Positions 24,501-36,574 of a stretch of 64,000 nucleotides of DNA are shown here, in pieces. The notes below the pieces were generated by a model that worked only from the letters and a program-made list of their open reading frames with translations, had not been told where the DNA came from and ran no database searches. Within the stretch, counting starts at the first letter, position 1. Each line of letters opens with the position of its first letter. The stretch is from Amanita rubescens (lineage: Eukaryota; Basidiomycota; Agaricomycetes; Agaricales; Amanitaceae), in assembly GCA_015039365.1 (NCBI GenBank), contig WION01000030.1, positions 62,001-126,000 on the forward strand. The letters are read 5' to 3'. The position numbers and the translations under genes are program-made.

Positions 24501-25217
24501 AGTTGCAAAATCCATTGAAATTCTGAACTCGTAAGCACTGGCTGTGCCAGCAACAACCTTGCTTGAAATTTGTTGTATTGCATTCCATCTCCAATTGTAT
24601 TACACATTCATTGAGAAATGGCACCCAATTAATCTTCCACTATCGTTAAAAATCCTTCCGAAGTTGTTTCATCAGAGTCTCCTGAGAAAGGTGTGTTTGT
24701 TTTGTCAAAGTTTATGTGCCAGTTAATATCTTCTCTGAATATCTTGAAAATGTTTGAATAACATAGATGGGTAGAGGAAGTATACTGTGTGTGTGTTCCA
24801 GATGGTGTGAAGTGCATCTAAAGATGCAGCATCAGTCACTGGCCAGTTGCGAGTAATCTCATCAGCTGTGAAATATTAATTAGAAACAGTGGATGGTCAC
24901 AGGAAGGAGGTTGTCACAACAACAAACATTCTTCTTCCACATTCTGGTGATAAAAGAGAAGTAAGGCAAGGTAGAAAGTCCAAAAAAAGGAAGGTTGCTT
25001 ACCTTTTTTTCAAACAATGGTGAAGTAAAACGTAGAAGAGGACCATCCACTTTGATCAAATAGCACTGAAACGATCAGAAGAAGGCTGATGCGGAAGTGC
25101 GTTCGGCCAAAGGGGCTACAGAGATCAGTCCGAAGGGTGTCTCAGGTGCAGAGAGAGTGCCAAAGACGAAGGTGAATGAGTGGAAGGTGTCCAAAGCACC
25201 GAGGAATGAAGGGAATG
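24501..25217. other. Inter-element DNA, no gene recognised
   Basis: No coding motif is seen. The 5' part may be further decayed gypsy sequence. Confidence 0.3.
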
Positions 25218-25225
25218 GAAGGAAT

Positions 25226-26240
25226 TAGCGTTCGGAGGTCAGGTCCAGTCCAGTTATTTTTCCATTTTTGGAAGGACCGTAACCATGACTGGTCACAGAA
25301 ATTTCCAGAAATGGAAAAAACTGGACTGGACCACTTATGACCGGTCTTTTGCACTCATTTACAGTCTGTGACTGGTCATAGGACCGGTCATGACCCATAA
25401 AATGTTCCCACAATCACGTCAAAAAAAAATTTATCAAATTTGGCCCAGAAATGACTGAGATATACCCAAATCTTGCTTTGAAGGTAACTTGGCCAAGACA
25501 TGCCCAATTTGAATGTTGTTGAGGGGAAATATAGAAGTAAATTGTCATGTGACATGATGACTAGTTATATTACTAGGTACAGCAGGTTAGAGGCATTGAA
25601 GAATGTCAGATGTCTAGATGCAGTTATGGTCAGTCAAATATAGTTTTTGAAGATAACTTGGTCAAAACATGGCCAATTTGGACAAATTGTTTTTTCTTTG
25701 CAAGGGTAGTATAGGATACATTGTCATATGACAATTGTTGGTCTACATCAGTCACAGCATTTTTGACACTTTTCAATGACCTTCACAGTGAATGAGTCAG
25801 GTAACCATTCAAATCCAGCACACTCAGTAGCATAACAGATGTTCAATCCTTGGATGTGAGGCTGTGTACACCTTTACAATGCTCCCACAACCATGACAAA
25901 AAAAAGGATCATCAACTTTGGCCCATAAATGACTAAGATATACCCAAATCATGCTGCTCACACCTATAAAACTTGTTTTGAAGATAACTCAGCCAAAACA
26001 TGACCAATTTGGATAAATTTTTTTTTGTCTTGAAGGGGAAATGTAGGGCTACATTGCCACCTAATTATAATCGGTTCAGGACCGGTCATGACTGGTTTTC
26101 ATCGGTCACAGTATTGTCAACATTTTCGAGGACTGTAACTGATCATTATTCAAAACCAGTAGGACTGTGACTGCTGGTCTTAAAAAGACTGGTCACAATT
26201 CGGTCCAGTCACAGTCCTGTGACTGGACCTCTGAACGCTA
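25226..26240. mobile_element. Non-autonomous hAT-like element, 1015 bp
   Basis: Ends TAGCGTTCGGAGGTCAGG and GGACCTCTGAACGCTA are inverted repeats, and GAAGGAAT is duplicated exactly at 25218-25225 and 26241-26248. Both termini are dense in GACCGGTC/GACTGGTC words like the copies at 567 and 11482. The middle contains an old duplication (TTTGGCCCA.AAATGACT..AGATATACCCAAATC at about 25438 and 25916). No ORF. Confidence 0.9.
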
Positions 26241-26291
26241 GAAGGAATCAAACTCGGAATGCAGATGGGGTGATAATTTGCTAACTACAAC

Positions 26292-26687
26292 TGTTACAAA
26301 CGTACGTCATGGCCTATCTTTTCTTTATCTTATCGTCTATGTCATCCCTCCTACGTCATTGATTGCATATGCGTTCCTTCTGGAACCTTCGTTGTTTATC
26401 ATATGCTATTTCATTTTATCACATGCATGTCGATTATCACATGTAAACCGTTTTGTTATCACATGTATTCATACTTACTGTATTTGTGTATATATAAAAT
26501 ATGCAAATATATGACTAGACCTCAGTCTAGTTTTAACAGTCAAATCTGTCTCGTTATCGTCTAAGCTCCCTTGAGGACTTATCCGATAACACTCTTATTC
26601 TTTGAACGTTCTTAAGTGCTGGAACTCCCTTGAGGAACCTACAGTACCTGATAGGTTTAACTTATCAGTGGACAAACAAATGTAACA
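26292..26687 (+). mobile_element. Solo LTR of the element E family, 396 bp
   Basis: TGTTACAAACGTACG..AATGTAACA with exact duplication ACAAC at 26287-26291 and 26688-26692. It is homologous to the LTR of element E at 27387-27796. Many differences between the two are C-to-T or G-to-A at CpG. Confidence 0.9.
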
Positions 26688-26692
26688 ACAAC

Positions 26693-27386
26693 TACGTACA
26701 CAATGGTATATATACTATGGAGACATGAGGTGACCATGTGATGAATCCTGCACCGAGTCCAAGGCCTGTGCATGCGTCCAAACTCAAACGATCATCCTCT
26801 GGGGTCGAGTATAGGCTCGGAGTGCTTTGGGTAGCTTCGGAAGGCTCCGGAGATCGGTTCCAATGTAGCTGGAATTGGATCATTACAGCGCCTATCCACA
26901 GACAAGGCAACAGTGGCTTGAAGGTGGCAAAGCTTGTTGACTGCGGAAGTGAAGTCAACGGCAAATTTGGGATCTGAAGGGGAACCTAGCAAAAGCTGAA
27001 ACTTGGTTGTGGTAACTTCAGTGGTATACTGAGTGCTGAAATTTCCACGTGGTGAAACATTAAGTCACATTGGGAGAACAACTCCTACAATGACCATCAC
27101 AGTGTCATTCTGTACTTCATCTAGCTTGGACAAAGCCTTGGAAACTTGGTGTACATTGACAAGGAGATGGGATGCACCATCATATTTCCATGCCATGGTT
27201 GAATCAAAATCTGCGCTGGGAATGTAAGCGGTTTGAGATAAGAGTTGAGTGCAGTGCCAGACAGCATTGAACTGCGACACTTGGGACATAATAAGAATGA
27301 CAAGGAAGGTGGGGAATGGCAAATAGGGGTTTTATAGGGCAAAGGACCAACTTCTTCAATACCAAAGCAGAAAGATTGACAGAGGC
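26693..27386. other. Spacer between two related LTRs, no gene recognised
   Basis: Overlapping short frames on both strands, none with a recognisable domain. Because the left LTR has its own duplication, this is flanking DNA and not the inside of one element. Confidence 0.4.
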
Positions 27387-27796
27387 TGTTACAAATGTAC
27401 GTCATGGTCTATCTTTTCTTATCTTATCATCTATGTCATCCCTCCTATGTCATTGATTGCATATGCATTCCTTCTGGAACATTCATCGTTTATCATATGC
27501 TATTCCATTTATCACATGCATGTCGATTATCACATGTAAACCGTTTCATTATCACATGCATTCCTACTTACCATATTTGCGTATATACCTTGTACTACAT
27601 ATATAACTACACAAATATACGACTAGACCCCAGTCTAGTTTTAACAGTCAAAATCTGTCTCGTTATCGTCTAAGCTCCCTTGAGGACTTATCTGATAACA
27701 CCCCTATTCTTTGAACGTTCTTAAGTGCCAGAACTCCCTTGAGGAACCTACGGTACCTGATAGGCTTGACTTATCAGTGAATGGACAAACATAACA
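27387..27796 (+). repeat. 5' LTR of element E
   Basis: TGTTACAAATGTACG..CATAACA, 410 bp. A TATATAA box at 27600-27606 lies about 31 nt before AGTCTAGTTTT (27632-27642), the predicted 5' end of the transcript. The 5 bp before it are GAGGC. Confidence 0.85.
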
Positions 27797-27798
27797 AT

Positions 27799-27809
27799 AA
27801 AACTAGACT
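27799..27809 (+). promoter_or_regulatory. Self-primer binding site of element E
   Basis: AAAACTAGACT begins 2 nt after the LTR and is the exact reverse complement of AGTCTAGTTTT in the LTR 31 nt after the TATA box. Tf1/sushi-type chromoviruses prime with the first bases of their own RNA folded onto such a site. No TGG tRNA-type primer site is present. Confidence 0.75.
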
Positions 27810-27833
27810 CCTCTCTGAGCACGATAGCTTTAA

Positions 27834-29620
27834 CGCTCTCACCTCCCCTCATTCATCATTGCTCCACAACAATCTAAAAGTACCCCTCCAAATAACGCCA
27901 AAAGAAACCCCGTTGATAATTGCTACTATCTTGATGAACATTCTGTTCATTGGGATAAACGAGAAAACGGTTGGTGTTATACCGCTTCAGGAGAACCTGT
28001 ACCAGGTCACCAGTTTTGGGTAAAACAAAAACTTGGTAGACCACTGAATCAATCTTTCACATTCGAAGGAGGATTATACCTAAACGAACGAAAGCTTGCC
28101 TACGACCAAAAGAACAAACTTTGGTATGCCACTGAATCAGAAACAGGAGAAGAACTGTACTATATCAGAGACGAATACTTTGAAGGAGAACCCTTCATTG
28201 GAGAAAAAGAGGAGTTATCATGAACTGCACTACAACACTGGAAGAAAGCAAACAAACCAGAAATCACTGAACAAGAAACCCCACTTGCATCACCACAGGT
28301 TCATTACCGAGAAAGCGCCGACCTGTCAGGAGAGTCCAATAAAGAAGACAACAAAAACCCTTTTTCTGAAGAAGAAAAAGAAGAAGAATCCCAGGATAAA
28401 CTCGAATACGCACCTGGAACCGAAGATGTTGTTATACCCACAGTGGAACAACGAGCTGAAGACAAAACCTCAGCTCAATTAATTGCTTCCTTATCCCTTT
28501 TATCAGAACCAAAACTCAAAGCCACACAATTCGCACTGTTACCCCCTGTTACATTCCTACACCCATTTGTCCCACCAATCAATCCATTCTCTTCTAAGAA
28601 AGGAAAAGAACGAGATATGAGTGGATCAGGACCTTGGACCGAACCAAGGTCAGATCTACCAAAGATCAAACTGCCTAAACCGTTTGAAGGAGATCGAAAA
28701 TATCTCAATCCGTTCTTAGCGAAAGCTGAATTATTCATGAAAATGAATAAGATGACAGATGCCCAAGATAAGATACGGTTCATTATGTATCATATCAATG
28801 GCAATGCCCAACAATGGCGCGATAACAAAATAGCTGAATACGACGCTGAAACGACAAAATACGCCGACTACAACACTTTCGTTAAAGAATTAAAAGAAGA
28901 TTGGGGACAAGTAGACGAACCAGGACTAGCTATGCACAGATTACTCACATGGAGAAAACTCCCGAAGCAATCAATTGATCAATATATCGCATGTGTCGAC
29001 CGAGATCTTAATTTAGCCAAAGTCACCGATGATACGACGAAATGTCATCTCCTAGTTTTGGGATTACCAAACACATTACGAGAAAAACTACGGCTAGGAG
29101 GTGCCCCGATGACCTATAAATCATTATGAACTTGTATCCTTGACATAGAAGTGGTGAACACATTATTCTCCACTTTTAGCCAAGCTAAAGACCTTGACGA
29201 CAAAATGGAAGTCAACGAAGCCATATTGGAATTAAACCGACAAACACGACGAATGCAGATTGCGGAAACCTCCATGGATTGGGTTAAAACTGCCACATGC
29301 TATGGATGCGGAAACACAGGACACTTAATTTTTCAGACTGCCCTAATCCCAAAAAGAAACGACAAAAACTTGGGAAATCACGAGGAAGGGCAACACCGAA
29401 AGGACAATTTTGAGGAAAACCACACGGACGAAATAATAACCGCAATGAAGGAAAAGGAAAAGGATGACAAATCTGAGCGCTGGATGCAGATAGTGACGAA
29501 GATGACAGTAGCTTGTCAAGTGAAAATTCCAATGATGAAAATGATGAAGGCCAAAGAATTGCCGTCATACGAGAAATGGCAAAAACATTACCACGTAGCG
29601 CCTGCCGAAAATTGAACAAA
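27834..29620 (+). pseudogene. Element E Gag
   Basis: One frame runs from about 27834 through NGWCYTASGEP and an acidic stretch to the capsid-like core (LPKPFEGDRKYLNPFLAKAE, then HRLLTWRKLP, about 28660-29100). A knuckle CYGCGNTGH follows at about 29300. TGA codons at 28221 and 29127 interrupt it, and a 1-bp indel in a T run near 29331 splits the knuckle. Gag forms the virus-like particle and packages the RNA. No upstream ATG is left in the open frame, so the true start is unclear. Confidence 0.8.
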
Positions 29621-29741
29621 AAGGGTTTTTAAAACAAGACGACGATGAATCAGCGTCCGTCGTCTCTGAAGACGAACAGTTATGTATAAATGGTGTAACA
29701 GTATCATCTATGTCCAGAAATAAAATCACCATTCCTATCTC

Positions 29742-32700
29742 CAATGTTCGAATCTGAAAACCACTGAAACCAAAGCTCTTATCAACTCAGGCACGCAAAG
29801 GAAATTTGTCGATAGTTCACTCATCGATTGGAACAGAATCACTCGCTTAAAGAAACCCATCCCAGTGCGAAATGTGGATGGAACAAACAACAAGTCTGGA
29901 GATATATGGTATAAAATCCAGATAAGCTATAACATCGAAGACAACCGGTTTAGAGACTGGTTTTACGTCACATGACTAGGCGATCAACGACTGATATTAG
30001 GATTACCTTGGCTCCGAGAAATCAACCCCAGAATAGATTGGTCTGAAGGAACGGTCAGGTTCCCTGAGGGTAGGAAGATCAATCTGGAAGAGGAAACTAT
30101 GTTTGACCATGATGAAGAAACTGAAATGTACCTTCATTATATCCAAAAAGAAGAAGAACTGGGCGCAGATGAAGACGAAGATCTCGAGACTGATCACCTT
30201 TGGATCCAAGCAAAAACATCAGCATCCCAAGCACTCGCACATGAACACGAAGATAAAGCTACGAAAGTAGAATTACCCCCAGAGTGTGACAAATGGAGAA
30301 AAGTTTTTGATAAACAAACGTCAGAACGATTCCCAATTTCACAATGGGATCATGGAATAGACCTAAAAGAAGGATTTAAACCTAAAGTGGCGAAGAATTA
30401 CCCGTTATCAATTCATGAAGAACAGCTAATGAATAAATGGGTCGACGAACAACTAAAAAAAGGATATATTCGACCATCACAATCTCCGCAAGCGTCTCCT
30501 TTCTTTTACGTTGCAAAGAAAGAAAAAGGAGAGTTGAGACCCTGCCAAGATTACTGATACATCAATAGATGGACAAAACGGAACGCCTATCCCCTTCCTT
30601 TAGTATCCGACTTATTATTAAAACTACGAAAAGCAAAATATTTCTCCAAGTTAGACCTCCGATGGGGTTACAATAATGTGCGAATAAAGAAAGGCGACAA
30701 ATGGAAGGCTGCATTCACGATGAACCGTGGTCTCTTTGAGCCTACTGTAATGCTCTTTGGATTATGCAATTCACCGTCAATGTTTCAAACGATGATGAAC
30801 GAATACTTCCATGACATGATAGCCGAAGGATGGCTAGTCATCTACATTGATGACATGTTGATATATGGAGCGAACGAGGCAGAAATGAGGGAGCGCAATC
30901 AGCAAGTTTTGCAACGGCTAAAAGAAAACGATCTATTCCTGAAACTGGAAAAATGCAAATTCATCGCCAAGGAAGTCGAATTCCTTGGGATGATCGTCAA
31001 AGAAGGAAAGATCATGATGGACCCCGTAAAACTCACTGGAATCAGCAAATGGCCCAAACTGAAAACCGTTAAACAAATCCGGTCATTTCTAGGGTTCGCG
31101 AATTTTTACAGGAAATTTATAGGAAACTACACCGAAATAGTGGCTCCGCTCACAGAACTTACAAAGAAAACAGTTCCCTTCCAATGGGATGCAGAGTGTC
31201 AGAAAGCATTTGACACGTTAAAGGAGAAATTCCTAGAAGAACCAGTTCTAGTTATGCCAGATCCAACAAAACCGTTTTTATTAGAGACCGATGCGTCAAA
31301 TTGGGCAGTAGGAGCCGTCTTGAAACAACAGGGATCTGATGGAGAACTGCACCCATGTGGATTTATCAGTCATCGGTTAAGCGATACCGAACAAAGATAT
31401 CAAGTATACGATTGTGAGTTATTAGCAATAAAGAAAGCCTTCAAAACCTGGAGACACCTTTTAAAAGGAAGCCCACACACGATTATGATCCACTGTGATC
31501 ATAAGAATTTATCATATTATAAACATCTGCAGAAAATGACCGCCAGACAATCACGTTGGTGGCAAGAAATCACGGAGTTTGATATCAAATTAGAACATGT
31601 CCCTGGATCAAAACTTATTCAGGCAGACACTTTATCGAGACGCCCTGACCATATTAATGAAGAAGAAGCAAAAGCAAAAGAAATCCCACAAACCATGATT
31701 ACTGATGACATGGTTATTGCCACAATCAACGTATCTTGGGCAGATAAAATCATCAAATTATTGCCACAAGACAAATTTGCTAAAGTTGTAATCGATGGTC
31801 TAAAACACGGAAAACTACCTCTCTGATCAAAGTTTAATGACTGGAAGAATGACAATGACATCATTCGTTATCAAGGACGCATATATGTACTTCAAAATGA
31901 AGAATTACGAAATGAAATAATCAAGTCGCATCACGACCCCATAGTTATGGGTCACCCTGGACGATTAAAGACATTAGAGCTAATCTGCCGCAATTATTAT
32001 TGGCCTGGAATGACAACGACCGTATCTAAATGGGTCAAAGGCTGTGCCTTATGTCAACAAATGAAGGTTAATACACATCCGATCACACCGGGTTTGATGC
32101 CTATTAAATCCCACGCCACACGCCCATTTGAACAAGTTTCAATGGACTTCATCACAGATCTGCCAATTATCGACGGTTTTGATTCTGTTTTGACCGTGGT
32201 CGATCAAGGCTTAACAAAGGGCATAATATTCATACCATGCAAAAAATCTTTTACCGCTATGGATACCGCCAATTCCTACATCAACGATGTTTACAAACGT
32301 TATGGGTTACCAACAACCCTCATTTCTGACAGAGGTCCACAGTTTACCTCCAAAGTTTTCGAAGAAATCTGCAAAATCTTCGGAATTAATCATAGAAAGT
32401 CGACCGCTTTTCATCCGCAAACTGACGGAGAATCGGAACGACTCAATCAGGAGCTAGAAACCTACCTCCGATTATACTGTGTTGATCATCCGAAACAATG
32501 GAAAGATCACCTGCCATTAGCAGAATTCGTGCACAATCAACGGATACATCAATCTACCAAGATGACGCCATTTGAAATTATGTTTGGAATAGAGCCTGTG
32601 GCTATCCCCACAGCATTCCCACAAATCAATGTACCCGCCGCTGAAGACCGCTTCAAAGTCTTAACACAAATATGAGATGAAGCTCTCGCTGCACATGAAT

Positions 32701-33215
32701 TAGCAAGACAGCTAATGACACAATGTGTTAAAGGAAAATCTCCTGCCTTCAAAGAAGGAGACCTAGTATGGCTAGACTCAAGAAATTTAAAAACAGGACA
32801 GATAAGAAAATTCTCACCTAGACGAGAAGGACCATTCAAGATCGAGAAGATCTTAGGACCTGTCACCGCAAAATTAGAACTTCCCCCAAGATGGAAGATT
32901 CACCCTGTTTTTCATGTTTCACTGTTAACACCTTATCACGAGAACGAAACACATGGTCCAAACTTTACAAGACCAACCCCAGATCTTATAGATAACAAAG
33001 AAGAATATGAAATCGAGACAATTGTCTCGCACCGAAGAAAAGGAAACCAATGGCAATTTTTAGTCAAATGGAAAGGTTATCCGACATCTGACAATTCATG
33101 GGAAACTGAGGAAAACCTAGAACACTCTGAGGAGACCTTAAACGAATATAAGGAACAACATGGAATCACAGCAATTATCCCCACTACTCGTAAACAACGA
33201 AAACGCCACTCTTGA
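29742..33215 (+). pseudogene. Element E Pol (PR-RT-RNH-INT-chromodomain)
   Basis: A single frame with only four nonsense codons, all TGA (29973, 30555, 31824, 32673). Protease LINSGTQRKFVD (about 29780), RT with VIYIDDMLIYG (about 30840), RNase H LETDASNWAVGA and HCDHKNLSYY, integrase zinc region GHPGRLKTLELI...CALCQQMK, catalytic DDE parts MDFITDLP, SDRGPQFTS and GESERLNQ, and a C-terminal chromodomain ending WKGYPTSDNSWE. At 30555 elements A and D have CGA (Arg), so that stop is a C-to-T change. The enzyme copied the RNA and integrated the cDNA; the chromodomain would direct it to modified chromatin. Confidence 0.9.
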
Positions 33216-34761
33216 AACCATGTCCTCCCCTATTGATACCCCAGCCGCTTCAACAGTCGTCAAGGAAACCGTCCCTCCGACCCCTTCTAGAGAGGAATCA
33301 CCTGCACCATTGCCAATTCCTCCTCCCATCTGTATGTTACATTACACATCCATCACTACAGAATGGTTCCCTATAATCCCCTCTGACGAGGAATTCATGC
33401 CACGAGATGAAGATTCTTTATCTTCTGATTCATCTTATACCTTCCCACCATCAAACGCTTCTACGATAGAAGAGCTAATGCAAAGCGTTACAGATATGGG
33501 GAACGCTATTCTCCCTGACACCCCTGTACCACCCGAAATGCAGGAAATGGTAGCTCAAGTATTCGCAACCAGAGATCAACTGGTTATCACCTATGCACAT
33601 GGACCAAGTCCCGATACTACCCCTGCCGATATCTGAGTCATGCGAGAAGGATTACTCATGTTCAATACCACCGCCTTTACCGTGGGGATTCCCCCTATCG
33701 ACGAAGAACTTGTCAACAACTACTTTGAAAGAGCAAGAACCGTCGCCACCACAAATGCCACTACAGCTGCTGCCATTTCTGCTGTCGCCGCCGAACTCGA
33801 TATTGTCACCGCTAACGCCATTGCTGATGATGAGATTAATGAAAGACTCATCAACCCCATCTCGATCCCTATCATTTTCCCAGAAGACACCCCATCACTG
33901 AGACCCCTCTATACCCCATTGGATTTAATGAGGGAAACCCACGCTCGATCTATGAGCCCGACGCCTAGACTCCCTGCTGAAGGACCTATTCCTAGGTTCT
34001 TGTTTCAACATGCCTCCATCCTTGACGATAATTTCAATGTACCTGCACCCGACATTCCTGCCATAGACGTCATCCTGACACATTATGCCATCCCTTCCTT
34101 CGTCGATCCGATAATTCGATGAGCCTTTTACTGAATCTGGACGCTATTTACATCCTGGACTTTTGTCAACAACTATCTGTTCATCTTGAATAGATATGTT
34201 CGCCCCGATTTGATGGCCCTGGTTAACGTCATCATTAATCTTACCCGCCGGTTCCGAGAACCGCACTGTAACCATTGGATCACCTTGATGATCTGGAACA
34301 ATATCCATTGGTTCTGTGATCTGCGAGGAGACGTATACCTCGAAGAAGCAGTCCGTCTTACCACTGCCGGACATTGACACCATTTCATCCAACCAACACG
34401 ACAACCCACTTTAGATACTGGAATGGCCTGGATGCACGGACGCCCCGTATTTCCCCACACCCCTGTCATCGCTACCCTCAAACATATTCGACAGCTTAAC
34501 GACCATCTCAACCCAATGTTGACTCCCGACGGTTGGGACACGACCATACTACGACAACTGCAAACAACGATTAACAATCTCGTATGGAGACATGATCGTA
34601 ACCCTCACAGACCCAACAATAGCAACGAATACCAAGACGCTGCCGTCATTGCACTTCAGACAGGACATACCATTGAAGGACGCGACGTCCCTATCCCTGG
34701 AAACCCAGTTCGCCGCACTATTTTCCACCTCAACGGACCAGATGATAGATCCAAGTGCTGA
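33160..34761 (+). pseudogene. Element E extra ORF downstream of pol
   Basis: Starts MESQQLSP inside the last 56 nt of pol in another frame and stays in that frame to 34761 with several TGA codons (33637, 34120, 34132, 34378). The first part is P/S/T-rich and acidic. A later part reads VNVIINLTRRF...HCNHWITLMIWNN, which aligns with the segment AIIVNARERYNYHCADLIEIW of element A and its counterpart in D. Unlike A and D, the MES start and the HC-motif region lie in one frame. Function unknown; no known domain. Confidence 0.6.
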
Positions 34762-34764
34762 ACG

Positions 34765-35215
34765 ATTGGTGTCGTTCAAACCGAATAACTTAGCCTTCGA
34801 CAGAGAAGATATTTCTGGAACTCAAGGCTGTTACATATGCGGAGGTGAGGATGTTACACTCCCCCACATAATCTGGTCGAATCCGGCCAGATTCAACGGA
34901 ATCCGGTGTCAATTTTTTGGCTCAGAGGTTAACTGAAACCTTCATTCCGGGTAATGCAGATTCCGGTCTGAATATGACCAATTCACTGGTATCCGATCGG
35001 ACCGAATTCCTCCAGAATCAATTGAAAGTCGGTGGATCAAGCCAGAGTTTTCTGAAGCTTACATAAGCTACAAAAAACGAACATCAGTACAACGATTCGA
35101 ACCCGAGCCCAAGCCTCACCAGCAACATCACCGCGCAATTCCGTTACACCACGTAGGCAGTTAACTCCAATGAAGGTATAATAATATATAGGTGAGTTTC
35201 ACACACCTTCCACAA
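34765..35215. other. Junction after element E, with tRNA-like promoter boxes
   Basis: An alternative frame reaching 34936 contains QGCYICGGEDVTLPHIIW, possibly a zinc-binding tail of the extra ORF. On the minus strand GGGGGAG followed by TGTAACATCC at about 34850 resembles a polypurine tract plus an LTR start. Beyond this only the tRNA-like segment described separately is recognisable. Confidence 0.35.
35069..35166 (-). other. tRNA-like segment with A box, B box and T6 terminator
   Basis: On the minus strand TGGTGTAACGG (35141-35151) fits the polymerase III A box and GGTTCGAATCG (35093-35103) fits the B box, 48 nt apart start to start, close to normal tRNA spacing. A run of six T (35072-35077) follows. 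The acceptor and T stems do not pair, so it is not a functional tRNA. A SINE head or a decayed tRNA gene is possible. Confidence 0.4.
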
Positions 35216-36574
35216 TGTCAGTTTCGGCTACCACTACTCCCACACTCCCACACCCTCCAACCAGCTCACCATCGCACACCACGTTAACCACACCCATCGT
35301 CAACTCATCAACGCGACCATCAACCACCCCGCTCGTCAACGCGACCATTTCCACATCCGTACCTTGACCGCACCCCACCCTGAGTGCATTCTCATCCCCA
35401 CATCCACAATTCAACCGCACCCCAGCATCGGTAAGCCGCACTGCCCATTGCCCGCTCCCTGCTAACACACCAACCAACACACCAACCATCTCAACCCCAA
35501 CCATCAACCCTTTCACCCCGCGCTCCTATCACCCGTCCACGTAACCACATAAGTCGCGCAACCCATCACATTGCCCCCACTAACATCCCCTTACCCGCAC
35601 CATCCACACTGCATCCCACAACATACCAGCCATCAAATGCGACCATTAACATCCCAACACCCCCCCAATTGACACCATCCAGCCTATCAGGTAAGTCCGC
35701 CCTCACCGTTTCAATTTTTTAGCCTAAAATTTTTATTTTCGGCCTCCTACAGTGTCCCGCAGCCCCACTGCACCGTCGTTGCCCACCTACAGCATTCCAC
35801 ACCCATCGCAGCCCATCACGGCCCATTACCGCCCATTACCGCCCACTACAACACCGTCACCGCCCACCACAGCACCATCACCGCCCACCCACCATCACGT
35901 TCCCATTTACAACATCGCAAGCCCATCACGCCCAATGCGGCCCATCACTGTCACCACCCACTGCTGCCCAGCATCGTCGCCACCCACTTACAACGTCACA
36001 CGCCCATCACGCCACCCACCACCCGTCCACTACAGCACTGTCACCACCCACCGCCATCACGTACCCATTTACAACGACGCGAGCCCATCACGCCCATCAC
36101 GGCCCATCGCCATCACCACCCACTGCTGCCCAGCACTGTCGCCACCCACGTACAACGTTGCACGTCCATCACCACCCATTGTTGCTCACGCAGGTAAGTC
36201 CACCCACCCGTTTCAATTTTGAAGCTAATGATTACAATGTCACACGCCCGTCACCAATTGCTGCTCATTGTTGCTCACTCAGGTAAGTCCATCCACCCTG
36301 TTTCAATTTTGAAGCTAATGAATACTCCTGGAATCTTCTGTCACCATCTATCACTTCTGCCTATTACCTACTGCCTACTAACACTTGTAATCATACATGT
36401 AATCACTTCAATTACTTGTGTAACTTTTGTACTAATTTCTATTAACCAATTGCCTTAACACATTTGACTTGCCTATACTTTCACCACTACTTATACACCA
36501 CTTCCTGAACTCTACATACACTACTACTCACATGCCACTCCTGATGATATCCCATTCTCACAGCCAGAATCACC
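35216..36574 (+). other. Low-complexity T/P-rich frame and tandem repeats upstream of the micro-exon gene
   Basis: An ATG at 35216 opens a T/P/S-rich frame to about 35537, interrupted by one TGA near 35366. From 35750 to 36190 the DNA is built of CCCATCACG and CACCGCCCAC words, with two larger units of about 130 bp starting near 35909 and 36069. Three modules begin CAGGTAAGTCC (GTAAGT at 35691, 36194, 36283), each followed by TTTCAATTTT and, in the last two, GCTAATGA, so they look like copied splice donor plus branch-site segments. No protein function can be proposed. Confidence 0.4.

Larger units (their letters stand above)
27387..34850 (+). mobile_element. Chromovirus E (Ty3/gypsy), decayed, 3' LTR not found
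   Basis: Order: 5' LTR, self-primer site, gag, pol (protease, RT, RNase H, integrase, chromodomain), then an extra ORF. The 3' LTR is absent; sequence similarity to the extra-ORF family fades near 34850, where the boundary is approximate. Coding frames are broken mainly by TGA codons. It belongs to the same lineage as elements A and D. Confidence 0.85.

Noticed and set aside
29973..29975. TGA in element E pol as another CGA-to-TGA example
   Set aside because: Element A has a Ser TCA at this position, so CpG deamination cannot be inferred.
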